Counted from the stretch's first letter, positions 23,475 to 32,289 are shown. The stretch: DNA of 42,863 nucleotides from DASXRA01 sp036506155 (GCA_036506155.1 DASXSF010000156.1:1-42863); one strand, 5' to 3'. The notes: a model not told the origin generated them from the sequence alone. Numbers and translations: made by a program.

Positions 23475-26339
23475 CTAGACGGCGATTCCCCGCTCGCGCG
23501 CGACGTGGACGGCTTGGGTCCGGTTCGTCACACCGAGCTTGGCCATCAGATTGGTGATATGGACGCTCGCGGTCTTCTCGGAAATGAACAGCCGCTTGCC
23601 GATCTCCCGGTTGGTGAGCCCCTCGGCGACGAGCCCAAGGACGGCGGCCTCGCGCGCGGTCAGGAGATTGGCGCCCGGCGCCGCGATCCCGGACAGCCGT
23701 AGCCGGGCGCGGCGCGCCAAGGAGCGCATGTCGTCCGCGAGCGGCTCGGCGCCAAGGCGGGTTGCCCGCTCGTACGCCTCGCCCAACTCGGCGGTGGCCC
23801 GCTCGGAGTGGCCGTGGGCCGCGAGCGCCTCGGCCAGACGGAACTGCGCGTACATCTCGTGCTCGGCGTGCACCCGGCGGCGCATGGCCGAAAGGGCTGC
23901 GTTCCACAGTTCAGGGTCGGTGACGTCGATCCGGGAGCGTTCGGCCGCGACGAACGCGATCCAGTTGTCCAGTGCTGCCGCGACGACTTCGGTGGCACGC
24001 GGTGTTCGGCGGGCGGCACGGAGTTCGTCGAGGATCACGTCCACCTCGTGCCGCGTCGCCTCCGGGCCGTCCTCGTTCAGGCGTGCCAGCGCCGCGCGTG
24101 CCCGCCACGCCGCCACCGGGAACACATCCGGGTTGACGGTGGTCGCTCGCACCATGTCCGGGATCGACACGGGCTCGGGCCACTGTCCGGCCGTCTGCAG
24201 ACGCAGGAGTGCTTCGATGATCGGCCCAGCGGCCTGCGGGGCGTCGCGGGCTTCATCCACGCCACCGCCGAGTTTTCGGGCCACCTCGGCTGCCTCGCGG
24301 TACCGACCGCGCAGGCCCAGTAACAGCGTCCGGGTGATGCCGTAGTACTGCTCGAGCACGCCCCCGACGAGACGCAGATCGAGCAGCTCGTCGTCCGCCT
24401 CGTCCCAGCGCCCCAGCCGGATCAACGCGTTCGCGTGCTCGAGCCGTAGGAAGCTGGTCGCCCCGGGAAAGGCTCGATGCTCCTCGGCGAAACGGATTCC
24501 TTCGTGCTGCACCCGCTCAGCCTCGGCGACGCGGTCGAACGGGCTGGTCAGGACCGAGCCGAGATTGTTGTAGCCGCGGATGGCCTCGGTCGGCGCGCCC
24601 CGGATCCCGACCTCGATGCTCTCGCGCAGCAACGCGAGACCGTCCTCCTGACCGAGGTTGGCGAGCGAGCACCCGAGTGAGTTCAGCGCGAGGCTCAACT
24701 GGCGGTCGGCTGCAGCCGCGCGTGCGACCGCTACCGCCTCGGTGCCGATCGTGGCGGCTTCCTCATACCGCGCCGCGAACATGAGGAACCTGCTGCGATG
24801 CGACAGCGCCGCCGCCCGCACCGGCGTGGGTTCGGGAGGCAGCAGCTCCAGGGCTTCCGCGCTCGTCTCGAGCGCGCGGTCGAGACTGCCCGCGATCCAG
24901 AACTTCCAGCTCAGCTCGCTGAGCTGCTCACCCAACGCCTCTGCGTCCCGCTCCGGGTCGAGCAGGGCGATCGCCCGCCTGGCGTACTTGATCATCGTGT
25001 CGGGCTCGTCGGCGCATTCCGAGGCCAATGACAACAGCCGCCACTCCGGGTCGGTGGGGACGCCGGGGGAGACACGCGGAAGCAGCTCCAGTGCCCGCTC
25101 GAAGTGCTGGAATGCCTCGGGGTATGCGAACAGATCCCGGGCGCGATACCCCGCTGCGACTGTGGCCGGATATGCGCGATCGACATCCATGGCCTGCAAG
25201 GCGTGGTAGGCGAGTTCGGCGTCGACGCTGTCCGTCCCGGCGGCGGCGAGCTTCGGCTCACGGGAGAGGACGTCCGCGAAGGCAGCATGCAGTCGGGTGC
25301 GTTCGCCGGGTAACAGCTGGTCATGCGCGGCCTCTTGCAGCAACGCGTGACGGAACCGGTAGCCGAACCCGTCCGGGACGAGCACGCCGTGCTCGACCGC
25401 GTCGCGCAACCCTTGGTCCAGCTCGTCGGGGCTCAAGGGGGCGACCTCGCTCAGGAGCCGATGGTCGACGCGGCGTCCGGCGGCCGCAGCGATGCGCAGC
25501 ACCTCCTGGGCCTGATCGGGCAGTGCCTCCAGGCGGGTAGTCAGGATGTCCCGCAGGGCGGGCGGTACGCCGCGGTCGCCGACGGCGGCGAGCAGTTCCT
25601 CCGCGAAGAACGGGTTGCCCTCGGCGCGGTCGGCGATTTCGGCTGCGAGCCGGTCGGGCACGTCACCGCCGGAAATCGCCGACAGCAATTGCGCGACCTC
25701 GCGCTCACTGAGCGGTTTGACGTCGAGGCGGCTGACGTTCGGCAGGCGATTGAGTTCGGCCAGCAGGGGGCGCAGCGGGTGCGACCGGCGCATCTCGTCG
25801 GTGCGGTACGTCCCGATCAGCAGGACCCTGGTGTCCTCGAGTTCGCGAGCCAGATAGGAGATCAGGTCGAGGGTGGAACGGTCGGCCCACTGCAAGTCCT
25901 CGACGACCAGGATGAGCGGGCCGTCATCGTCCAGATTGGCGAGCAGGCCGTAGAGCGCGCCGAACAGTTCGCCGGTCGGATGGGCCGACCGCTCCGCGGT
26001 GGCGCTGTGCTCAGGGAGGAAACGCCGCAGCTCACGTCCGTAGAGCTGCTGCGTTCGCTCCGGGCCGAGTTGCTCGCTGAGCTGACGCAGCATGCCGACG
26101 AGTGGGGCGAACGCCAGCACTGCCTGACGTAGCTCCAGGCAATAGCCGGTGAGGACACGGACATCGGGGGGCAGGGCATCGACGAATTCCGCGACGATCC
26201 GGGACTTGCCGACGCCGGCCTCGCCGCCCACGAGGACGATCTGAGCGGTCCCGCGGCGAGCCTGGGCGAGCGCGGCGGTCAGGGACGCGAGTTCAGCCGT
26301 GCGGCCGACCAGCTCCGAGGAACTGATCCGCGCTGCCAC
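23475..26339 (-). CDS. LAL-type LuxR-family regulator (AAA/NB ATPase-TPR-HTH)
   Basis: About 954 residues. The N-terminal AAA-type domain starts ISSSELVGRTAELASL with Walker A GGEAGVGKSR and Walker B LILVVEDLQWAD. A long helical, TPR-like middle follows. The C-terminal LuxR helix-turn-helix is LTAREAAVLGLVAEGLTNRE...ISEKTASVHITNLMAKLG. Such large ATP-binding LuxR regulators act as single-protein activators that respond to small molecules or metabolites bound in the helical part. GTG 26339 gives a typical N-terminus; an in-frame TTG at 26369 would add ten residues. It lies 37 bp (or 7 bp with TTG) after the Lrp gene, probably the same transcript. Target genes are not known; the divergent MFS exporter is the nearest candidate. 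Confidence 0.92.
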   Translation of the reverse strand: MAARISSSELVGRTAELASLTAALAQARRGTAQIVLVGGEAGVGKSRIVAEFVDALPPDVRVLTGYCLELRQAVLAFAPLVGMLRQLSEQLGPERTQQLYGRELRRFLPEHSATAERSAHPTGELFGALYGLLANLDDDGPLILVVEDLQWADRSTLDLISYLARELEDTRVLLIGTYRTDEMRRSHPLRPLLAELNRLPNVSRLDVKPLSEREVAQLLSAISGGDVPDRLAAEIADRAEGNPFFAEELLAAVGDRGVPPALRDILTTRLEALPDQAQEVLRIAAAAGRRVDHRLLSEVAPLSPDELDQGLRDAVEHGVLVPDGFGYRFRHALLQEAAHDQLLPGERTRLHAAFADVLSREPKLAAAGTDSVDAELAYHALQAMDVDRAYPATVAAGYRARDLFAYPEAFQHFERALELLPRVSPGVPTDPEWRLLSLASECADEPDTMIKYARRAIALLDPERDAEALGEQLSELSWKFWIAGSLDRALETSAEALELLPPEPTPVRAAALSHRSRFLMFAARYEEAATIGTEAVAVARAAAADRQLSLALNSLGCSLANLGQEDGLALLRESIEVGIRGAPTEAIRGYNNLGSVLTSPFDRVAEAERVQHEGIRFAEEHRAFPGATSFLRLEHANALIRLGRWDEADDELLDLRLVGGVLEQYYGITRTLLLGLRGRYREAAEVARKLGGGVDEARDAPQAAGPIIEALLRLQTAGQWPEPVSIPDMVRATTVNPDVFPVAAWRARAALARLNEDGPEATRHEVDVILDELRAARRTPRATEVVAAALDNWIAFVAAERSRIDVTDPELWNAALSAMRRRVHAEHEMYAQFRLAEALAAHGHSERATAELGEAYERATRLGAEPLADDMRSLARRARLRLSGIAAPGANLLTAREAAVLGLVAEGLTNREIGKRLFISEKTASVHITNLMAKLGVTNRTQAVHVARERGIAV

Positions 26340-26376
26340 GCCGCCCAGTATTTCAGGGGCGGCCCACAACGTGCGG

Positions 26377-26859
26377 TCAAGCCCGCTGCCAGCCGGGCGA
26401 CGGCGTGACGGGCCGGGCCTGCTCGACGGGCGGTTCGACCGGGCGACCTTCGTACTGCGTCGAGAGCACGATGTGCGTGGTCATCTCGCCGTGCTCGCCC
26501 AGGCGCTCGAACAGCCCTTCGAGGTGCTGCATGGACGCCACGCGCACCTTGAGCATCGAGCACATATTGCCGGACAACTTGTGGATCTCGACCACCTCGG
26601 GGAGGTCGCCCGACTCCGACGTCCGTAGCAGGCAGCGCCCCGGTGTACAGCGCATCTGGATGAATGCCGTCAACGGCAGGCCGGCCTTGGCCGGGTCGAC
26701 GCGGACCTGGTAGCCGGTGATGATCCCGCGTTCCTCGAGGCGCCGTACCCGGTCTGCAACCGCGGGCGGCGACAGGTTCACCCGGCGGGCGAGCTGGTTG
26801 TAGGAGAGCCGGCCGTCGCGCTGCAACTCGCCGAGGATGCGCCAGTCCGTCTGATCCAT
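26377..26859 (-). CDS. Lrp/AsnC-family transcriptional regulator
   Basis: 160 residues. An N-terminal helix-turn-helix (LGELQRDGRLSYNQLARRVN...PAVADRVRRLEERG) is followed by an RAM ligand-binding domain with the beta-strand GYQVRVDPAKAGLP and the turn EIHKLSGNMCSMLKVRV. The usual G-x-x-D of the RAM domain appears as SGNM. ATG 26859 begins the standard MDQTDWRIL; longer forms from GTG 26874 or TTG 26895 lack support. The gene is divergent from an MFS transporter, 106 bp apart. Lrp regulators commonly control an adjacent amino acid or metabolite exporter, so this is the likely target. Ligand unknown. Confidence 0.92.
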   Translation of the reverse strand: MDQTDWRILGELQRDGRLSYNQLARRVNLSPPAVADRVRRLEERGIITGYQVRVDPAKAGLPLTAFIQMRCTPGRCLLRTSESGDLPEVVEIHKLSGNMCSMLKVRVASMQHLEGLFERLGEHGEMTTHIVLSTQYEGRPVEPPVEQARPVTPSPGWQRA

Positions 26860-26965
26860 CTGTAAAGCATGCACCCCGATCTGCCGTTCGATCAAGAAGC
26901 GCCGCCCAGGGATTGCCGTTCAGTGGCTATTCAGCATCCCGCCCGGCCTTTCTAACGTCTGGGGC

Positions 26966-28282
26966 GTGCGCACGCCCATGATTGCCCTGTTCGTGTCCTC
27001 GGCGCTGATGACCGCCGCCGTGGCCGAAGCCAGCGCCGTCGCCACCCTCGTCGCGGCCGACGAGCTCAGCACCTCACTCGCCGCGCTACCCAACACCGGG
27101 GCGGTCGCCGGGACGGGCCTCGGGGCGCTTGCGCTCTCGCGGGTCATGCGGCGGGGCGGACGGCGCCGTGGCCTGGTGGCCGGGTACGCGGTCGCGTGCG
27201 TGGGCGCGGTCTTCGCCACCGCGGCGGTGTCGCGGCACGACGTCTCGCTGCTGGTCGCCGGGATGGCGCTGCTCGGGGTGGGCAATGCAGGAGGGCTGCT
27301 GTCCCGCTACGCCGCGGCTGACCTCGATCCGGACCGGCCCGGCACCGCGATCGGTGCGATTGTCTGGGCCGGGACGGCCGGCGCAGTCGGTGGCCCGCTG
27401 CTCATGATGCCGGCCCAGCACATGGCAGCGACGACCGGCCACGATCCGATGGCCGGGCCGTTCGTCTTCGCCCTGGCGGCGGCCCTCGGCGCGCTGCTCG
27501 TCTCGACGGCGGCGCGTCCGACCCGGCCGACGCCCGTCGCAGGTTCCGGTGCCGGCGGCCGCACCGCCGCCGCGACGATGATCACCGCGCAGCTCGTCAT
27601 GGTGGCCGTCATGACCGCCGCGCCGCTGTCGATGCACATGCACGGCGCCGACCTCGGCGCGATCGGCGCAATGCTCTCGGCGCATACGTTCGGGATGTTC
27701 GCGCTGGCACCGCTGTCGGGATGGCTGCTCGACCGGTTCGGTGCCCGCCCCGTCATGGCGGCCGGCCTCGCGACACTCGCCGGCTCGGCGGCGTTCGTGG
27801 CCGGCTCCCCAAGTGGCACTGCGCTGGCCGCGGCGCTGTTCTTGCTGGGCTACGGCTGGAATCTCGCGATCGTGGGCGGCAGCGGCACGCTGGCCGGCGA
27901 CGGCGCGGCGCAGGGCGCGGTCGACGCGCTGAGCTGGGGCGGGTCCACGCTCGCCACGACCGCGTCCTCGCTGCTGTTCGTGCACGGGGGCTACCCGGTG
28001 CTCGCGGCGAGCGCCGCGGCGATCTGCGCGCTACCGTTCGCCGCTCTACTGCGCAGAACCGTCGAGCCGCACTATCCGCCTGGGGTGCAGTCTCCGGTAC
28101 TGACCGAGGCCGTCGCAGTACGCCCGGCGTCGGCGTCGGTTGCGATCTCGGAATCGGTCAGCGCGAAGCCCGTGTCTGACGAATCGAGGGCGGTCGCGAA
28201 CACCATGCCCAGCACCGCCCCGTTCGGCGTGATCAGCGGCCCGCCGGAGTTGCCGCTGCGCACCACAGATCTGATCGAGTAA
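26966..28282 (+). CDS. MFS transporter whose frame runs 211 bp into marP antisense
   Basis: 438 residues with about 12 hydrophobic helices to about residue 365, followed by a hydrophilic tail. Motif A-like loops are weak; RVMRRGGRRRG follows helix 2 and LLDRFGARP follows helix 8, in the style of drug or amino-acid exporters. GTG 26966 follows a TTTCTAAC segment closely, so the mRNA may be leaderless. The last 70 codons (from about YPPGVQSP) are antisense to the 3' end of marP and have no membrane character. The original stop was probably lost, leaving a convergent overlap. Divergent from the Lrp gene, which may regulate it. Substrate unknown. Confidence 0.88.
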   Translation: MRTPMIALFVSSALMTAAVAEASAVATLVAADELSTSLAALPNTGAVAGTGLGALALSRVMRRGGRRRGLVAGYAVACVGAVFATAAVSRHDVSLLVAGMALLGVGNAGGLLSRYAAADLDPDRPGTAIGAIVWAGTAGAVGGPLLMMPAQHMAATTGHDPMAGPFVFALAAALGALLVSTAARPTRPTPVAGSGAGGRTAAATMITAQLVMVAVMTAAPLSMHMHGADLGAIGAMLSAHTFGMFALAPLSGWLLDRFGARPVMAAGLATLAGSAAFVAGSPSGTALAAALFLLGYGWNLAIVGGSGTLAGDGAAQGAVDALSWGGSTLATTASSLLFVHGGYPVLAASAAAICALPFAALLRRTVEPHYPPGVQSPVLTEAVAVRPASASVAISESVSAKPVSDESRAVANTMPSTAPFGVISGPPELPLRTTDLIE

Positions 28283-29259
28283 ATCTCCCGCACAATGCTG
28301 CCGCGGCCGTAGATGTCGTGCCCGGCGATGTCCCCGCGGTCACGCACCCGGGCGGGGCGGACGTCGAACGGGCCGTCCTCCGGATAGCCGACCACGATTG
28401 CGTTGGCGCCGGTCGCGGCGGGCTTGGCGGCGAATCGCAGGGCAGGTGCATGCAGGCCGGGCACGTACAGGACGGCGACGTCACGGCGCGGGTCGTAGGC
28501 GACCACGCGCGCGCTGAGCTGGCCCTCGCCGGTGACGACGCTGACCTTGGACGTGCCCGCCACGACGTGCGCATTGGTCAACATGTGCTGGTTGGCGTAG
28601 ACGAAGCCGGAGCCCTCGATGCCGCGGTCGCACTGCGGGGCCTCGCCGTAGATCTTCAGCACCGACCCGCGGGCAGCCGTCACGCCCGGTGAGTGCAGCA
28701 GCGCAGGATCCGGCGGGCCGACGTCGACGATGTGGGTGCTCTGCAGGTCGCCGAACACCGGCGGGAATCCGCTCCGGTCGACGTACCTGCGCAATGACGA
28801 GTACACGTTGCGCACCGGAGTGGGCATCACGCCGTCAACCCCGCGCACAATCGCGGATCGGCGCACAGCCGACGAGAGCGACGGATACGGCGAGGACGCC
28901 AGAGGAACGGCGACCATCCAGGCCACGAGCAGCACGGAGATGACGCCGAGCGCCGCGCCGATCGCCGCGTCCACGTGCTGCGCCGGCCTCCAGGTGATGC
29001 GCTCACGCAGGTGGCCCCCGCCCCACACGGCGAGCAACTGGCCGGCCATCGCAAGCGTCAGGACGCACACGATCGCGATCGGCACCTGCGCCTGACCACC
29101 GGCCAGGTGCGACCCCAGCGGCCGGGCAAGCTGCGCGCCCAGCGCGGCGCCACCGAAGAAGCCGACCAGCGAGAACAGCCCGACCACGGCCCCGTTGCGG
29201 TATCCGCCGATGGCGTAGCCCACAGCGGCCGCCACGATGATCCAGTCCACAATCGTCAC
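28072..29259 (-). CDS. marP: Membrane-anchored periplasmic serine protease MarP
   Basis: 395 residues. Four N-terminal helices lie in about residues 5-120 (CvpA-like), followed by a chymotrypsin-fold protease. The triad is H231 (LTNAHVV), D260 (DPRRDVAVLY) and S338 (RSGNSGGPL). Cys210 and Cys391 occupy the places of the regulatory disulfide known in M. tuberculosis MarP (Cys214-Cys395). MarP maintains intrabacterial pH in acid stress in M. tuberculosis. GTG 29259 is chosen; a TTG at 29265 overlapping the upstream stop (TTGA) is an alternative. The cupredoxin gene ends 2 bp upstream. The last 70 codons overlap the tail of the convergent MFS gene. Confidence 0.94.
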   Translation of the reverse strand: MTIVDWIIVAAAVGYAIGGYRNGAVVGLFSLVGFFGGAALGAQLARPLGSHLAGGQAQVPIAIVCVLTLAMAGQLLAVWGGGHLRERITWRPAQHVDAAIGAALGVISVLLVAWMVAVPLASSPYPSLSSAVRRSAIVRGVDGVMPTPVRNVYSSLRRYVDRSGFPPVFGDLQSTHIVDVGPPDPALLHSPGVTAARGSVLKIYGEAPQCDRGIEGSGFVYANQHMLTNAHVVAGTSKVSVVTGEGQLSARVVAYDPRRDVAVLYVPGLHAPALRFAAKPAATGANAIVVGYPEDGPFDVRPARVRDRGDIAGHDIYGRGSIVREIYSIRSVVRSGNSGGPLITPNGAVLGMVFATALDSSDTGFALTDSEIATDADAGRTATASVSTGDCTPGG

Positions 29260-29261
29260 GA

Positions 29262-29723
29262 TCAATTCGCTAGGACGATCAGCGTCCCGGTCATTCCCTG
29301 CGTCACGTGCAGGGTGCACTCGAATGTGTAGGTGCCGGCCGACGGCGTGGTGAAGGTGGTCGACGTGGTGCCGCCGGCGTTCACGAGGCCGGTCTGGTCG
29401 GCGGGGAAACCGTTCAAGGCGAAGTCGTGAGGGGCCCCAGATCCCTTGTGCACCAGGGTGATCTTCACTGTGCCCTGGTGGACGACAACCGTCGAAGGGT
29501 CGAAGCGGAACGTGTCGTTGACGGTCAGCGTCACCTGCTGGACGCCGTTCACCACGGACGCCGTCGACGAGCCGGGGTGCCCGCGCCGGTTCGGCGAGGC
29601 CTCCCGATTGGTGCAGCCCGTCATCACGACCGTAACGAGTAGCAGCGCAGGCACCGTCCGCGCCAGGCGCCCATGCGGCGCGCGCCGCCGGTTCGCTCCG
29701 CAAGCGTCGCTCACGCGGGGCAC
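29262..29723 (-). CDS. Cupredoxin-domain lipoprotein
   Basis: About 153 residues. A lipoprotein-like signal, RTVPALLLVTVVMTGC, ends in a lipobox (MTGC, -3 Met slightly atypical). The mature part is a plastocyanin-like fold with type I copper ligands: His in APHDFAL, then Cys, His and Met in FECTLHVTQGM (C-x2-H-x4-M). It probably carries electrons or binds copper at the outer face of the membrane. It sits between marP and the Nudix gene, where M. tuberculosis has the thioredoxin-like Rv3673c near by, so an extracytoplasmic redox protein may have been swapped. GTG 29723 has AGGAGA 10 nt upstream; GTG 29714 is also in frame. Confidence 0.85.
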   Translation of the reverse strand: MPRVSDACGANRRRAPHGRLARTVPALLLVTVVMTGCTNREASPNRRGHPGSSTASVVNGVQQVTLTVNDTFRFDPSTVVVHQGTVKITLVHKGSGAPHDFALNGFPADQTGLVNAGGTTSTTFTTPSAGTYTFECTLHVTQGMTGTLIVLAN

Positions 29724-29782
29724 GGTACCGAGGTCTCCTATACGTCGCTGCCGGAGCGCCGTGATCCTATGCGCACGCTGAA

Positions 29783-30424
29783 CTACGGCACGCGATGGGT
29801 TGGCAGATCGCGCACAACGGTCTCGTCCCAATCCCGCCCCCAGCCGCCGCGCACGAGCAGCGCGTCCAGCAATCCGGCGGTGAACCCCCAGATGAACATC
29901 CCACCCGCCTCGAAACCGGGACCGCGAAAGCCCGACGGGTGGCGCACCCGGAACCGGTTCGCCGGATCGGCCAACTCGCGAACCGGAACCACGGCTACGC
30001 CCGCGACCTCGCTCGCAGCGACTGCACGCACGGGGTGCGGCGCGCGCCACCATGCCAGCACCGGCGTAACCACGAACCCGGACGGCGGAAGGAAGAGCGC
30101 CGGGAAGGTCGCGACGACCTGAACGCTTGCCGGGTCGAGCCCGACCTCCTCGTGTGCCTCTCGCAGTGCGGTCGTCGCCGGATCCTCGCCGGGGTCGGCG
30201 GCGCCGCCGGGGAACGCAACCTGCCCGGCATGCGTGCGCAGGGTCGCTGCCCGTTCCAGCAACAGCACGCCCGGCCCGTCGACCGTTTCGGCAAGCGCGA
30301 TCAGTACAGCCGACTCGCGACCGCTGCCGTCTTCGGGCGGTCCGTACCGGGACAGGTCCGCGAATGTCAACGCGGCCACCGAGTCGACCAAGGGATGCAG
30401 CCACGCGGGCAGCATCTCGGTCAT
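29783..30424 (-). CDS. CoA-type Nudix hydrolase (Rv3672c-like)
   Basis: 213 residues. The Nudix box is complete: GGAADPGEDPATTALREAHE followed by EVGL. Just before it, LLLERAATLRTHAGQVAFPG matches the UPF0035 CoA-pyrophosphatase motif, so the likely reaction is hydrolysis of CoA or acyl-CoA to phosphopantetheine and 3',5'-ADP. ATG 30424 lies 13 bp after the nth stop without a strong Shine-Dalgarno; the frame is open further upstream but overlaps nth. It is in the marP-cupredoxin-Nudix-nth operon. Cytoplasmic. Confidence 0.9.
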   Translation of the reverse strand: MTEMLPAWLHPLVDSVAALTFADLSRYGPPEDGSGRESAVLIALAETVDGPGVLLLERAATLRTHAGQVAFPGGAADPGEDPATTALREAHEEVGLDPASVQVVATFPALFLPPSGFVVTPVLAWWRAPHPVRAVAASEVAGVAVVPVRELADPANRFRVRHPSGFRGPGFEAGGMFIWGFTAGLLDALLVRGGWGRDWDETVVRDLPTHRVP

Positions 30425-30437
30425 GCGCGAGGCCCGG

Positions 30438-31151
30438 TCATACCGACTCGGCCACCTGCTCCGGCGTCTTGACCAGCTTGGCAGCAACGACCGGGTCGGT
30501 CGGCCCCTCGCCGTAGGACGGGCACCACCGCGCGAGCGCGCATGCCCCGCAGGCCGGCTTGCGTGCATGGCACACCCGCCGGCCGTGCCAGATCACCCGA
30601 TGCGACAGAATCGTCCACTCTTTCTTGGGGAACAGCGCCCCGACCTCATGCTCGACCTTCACCGGATCGGTGCTGTCCGTCCAACGCCACCGCCGAACCA
30701 GCCGGCCGAAGTGCGTGTCGACGGTGATGCCCGGGATGCCGAAGGCGTTGCCCAGAACGACGTTCGCGGTCTTGCGGCCGAAGCCGGGCAGCGTGACCAG
30801 TTCCTCGAGCGTGTGCGGCACCTCGCCGTCGAAACGCTCGACCAGCATCTGCCCGAGCTTGATCAGCGAGTTGGTCTTGTTCCGGTAGAAGCCGGTTGGC
30901 CGGATCATCTCTTCGAGCTCGGCCCGGTCCGCGGCGGCGTAGTCCGCGGCGGTCCGGAACTTGGCGAAGACCGCAGGCGTCACCTCGTTGACCCGCTTGT
31001 CGGTGCACTGCGCGGAGAGAATGGTCGCGACGGACAGCTCGAGCGGGTTGGTGAAGTCAAGTTCGGTGTGCGCGTCGGGGTAGAGCTGCGCGAGCTCACG
31101 GTTGATCTTGCGCGCACGGCGGGTGAGGGCGAGCGGCGATTCGGTCGGCAC
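30438..31151 (-). CDS. nth: Endonuclease III
   Basis: 237-residue base-excision repair glycosylase and AP-lyase. The helix-hairpin-helix is LPGFGRKTANVVLG with the catalytic Lys; the catalytic Asp is in ITVDTHFGRL. The C-terminal [4Fe-4S] cluster has the pattern C-x6-C-x2-C-x5-C (CHARKPACGACALARWC). It removes oxidised pyrimidines and nicks the strand. GTG 31151 is the first good start. It leads the operon that includes the Nudix, cupredoxin and marP genes, and is divergent from the small Rv3675-like gene with 56 bp between. Confidence 0.96.
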   Translation of the reverse strand: MPTESPLALTRRARKINRELAQLYPDAHTELDFTNPLELSVATILSAQCTDKRVNEVTPAVFAKFRTAADYAAADRAELEEMIRPTGFYRNKTNSLIKLGQMLVERFDGEVPHTLEELVTLPGFGRKTANVVLGNAFGIPGITVDTHFGRLVRRWRWTDSTDPVKVEHEVGALFPKKEWTILSHRVIWHGRRVCHARKPACGACALARWCPSYGEGPTDPVVAAKLVKTPEQVAESV

Positions 31152-31169
31152 AGCGACCCAGCCTACGAG

Positions 31170-31197
31170 TTACGCGGGACACGCGGCGGGGCATAAT
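31170..31197 (+). promoter_or_regulatory. Candidate promoter of the Rv3675-like gene
   Basis: CATAAT (31192-31197) is a good -10; TTACGC (31170-31175) is a weak -35 at 16-bp spacing. The -10 is 10 bp before ATG 31208, giving a leaderless or very short-leader mRNA. No Shine-Dalgarno is visible. Confidence 0.5.
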
Positions 31198-31207
31198 CAG
31201 GGGCGTT

Positions 31208-31480
31208 ATGGCCGGTCTGCTCGTCCTGCTGTTCCCGCCGCTCCTGCTCGCATTCATGCTGCTCATGGCGCGGGTCGAGGAGCCGTTGAACAAGGTCGCT
31301 GTCGAGCGGCAGATCGAGGAGTTCCTCGACGAGGCAAACCCCGACGAGCTAGACACATTCGTCCGCGAAGGCACCGAGTCGGCGCTGCGCCGCTTTCGGC
31401 TGCGCCTGTCGCTGCGCCGCCTGATCCCCGGGCTCCGGTCGAATGGGCGCGGGTCGCACGCATCCGCTGCCGATCGGTAA
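31208..31480 (+). CDS. Small membrane protein (Rv3675-like)
   Basis: 90 residues. One N-terminal transmembrane helix (LLVLLFPPLLLAFMLLMA, residues 4-21) is followed by a charged cytoplasmic segment with QIEEFLDEANPDELDTF and a basic tail. No known domain. It lies directly upstream of crp on the same strand, as in mycobacteria (Rv3675-Rv3676), which makes it a conserved neighbour though function is unknown. Confidence 0.8.
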   Translation: MAGLLVLLFPPLLLAFMLLMARVEEPLNKVAVERQIEEFLDEANPDELDTFVREGTESALRRFRLRLSLRRLIPGLRSNGRGSHASAADR

Positions 31481-31493
31481 CGCAGCGTCCTCG

Positions 31494-31535
31494 TAGAATT
31501 CGCTCAAGTGTGACTCAGCTCTCTTAGTAGCTGAG
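31494..31535 (+). promoter_or_regulatory. crp promoter -10 and leader hairpin
   Basis: TAGAAT (31494-31499) is a plausible -10 without a clear -35. About 15 bp on, CTCAGCT (31514-31520) and AGCTGAG (31529-31535) form a 7-bp inverted repeat, 16 bp before the GTG start and just ahead of AAGGAG. TGTGA at 31509-31513 resembles one half of a Crp site, so autoregulation is possible. Confidence 0.4.
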
Positions 31536-31551
31536 CGATGAAGGAGCTGAC

Positions 31552-32226
31552 GTGGACGAGGTGCTGCGGAGGGCCGGCCTGTTCCAAGGGGTTGCTGTCG
31601 AAGACGTCGAGGCGCTGGGCAGCCAGTTCGAGATCTTCGAGGCGCCGCGCGGCACGACGCTGTTCCACGAGGGCGAGCCCGGCGACAGCCTGTACATCGT
31701 GCTCGCCGGCAAGGTGAAACTGGGCCGCCGCTCGTCCGACGGTCGCGAGAACCTGGTCGCGATCATGGGCCCGGCTGACCAGTTCGGTGAGCTCTCGCTG
31801 TTCGACCCGGGCCCGCGTACCGCGACGGCGGTGGTCGTCACCGATGCCCGATTGGCCCGGCTACCCAAGGACGCCCTCCAGAAGTGGGCCCAGGATCGTC
31901 CCCAGATCGCCATGCAGCTGCTCCGTGTCGTAGCTCGGCGGCTGCGGCGCACCAACACGATGCTCGCGGACCTGATCTTCGTCGACGTCCCGGGCCGCGT
32001 CGCCAAGCAGCTGCTACAGCTGGCGCAGAAATTCGGCTCCGTCGACAGCGGTCAGCTGCGGGTAACCCACGACCTCACCCAGGAGGAGCTCGCCCAGCTG
32101 GTCGGTGCATCGCGCGAGACGGTCAACAAGGCGCTGGCTGACTTCGCCTCGCGTGGCTGGCTCCGCTTGGAAGGCAAGAGCGTGGTCATCCTCGACCGCG
32201 AGCGGTTGGCCCGCCGAGCCAGATAA
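31552..32226 (+). CDS. crp: Crp/Fnr-family cAMP receptor protein
   Basis: 224-residue dimeric regulator. The cyclic-nucleotide domain has LFHEGEPGDSLYIVLAGKVK and the phosphate cassette FGELSLFDPGPRTATAVV. A long dimer helix follows, then a winged HTH with LTQEELAQLVGASRETVNKA as recognition region. Closest functional counterpart by position and sequence pattern is Rv3676, a global regulator that needs cAMP only weakly. GTG 31552 is preceded by AAGGAG. Downstream lies a hairpin terminator before the convergent CGNR gene. Confidence 0.95.
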   Translation: MDEVLRRAGLFQGVAVEDVEALGSQFEIFEAPRGTTLFHEGEPGDSLYIVLAGKVKLGRRSSDGRENLVAIMGPADQFGELSLFDPGPRTATAVVVTDARLARLPKDALQKWAQDRPQIAMQLLRVVARRLRRTNTMLADLIFVDVPGRVAKQLLQLAQKFGSVDSGQLRVTHDLTQEELAQLVGASRETVNKALADFASRGWLRLEGKSVVILDRERLARRAR

Positions 32227-32289
32227 ATCCCGCCTGCGCGTAGCCGTGGCCGCACCGCTCGCTTCGCTCGGGTGCATCCCGGCCCCGCT

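Noticed and set aside
29260..29703. Upstream extension of the marP frame
   Set aside because: Overlaps the cupredoxin gene and has no homology; translation from 29259 gives the expected MarP length and Cys/triad spacing.
29724..30404. Upstream extension of the cupredoxin frame
   Set aside because: It overlaps the Nudix gene in another frame and would bury the lipoprotein signal inside the protein; the lipobox defines the start.
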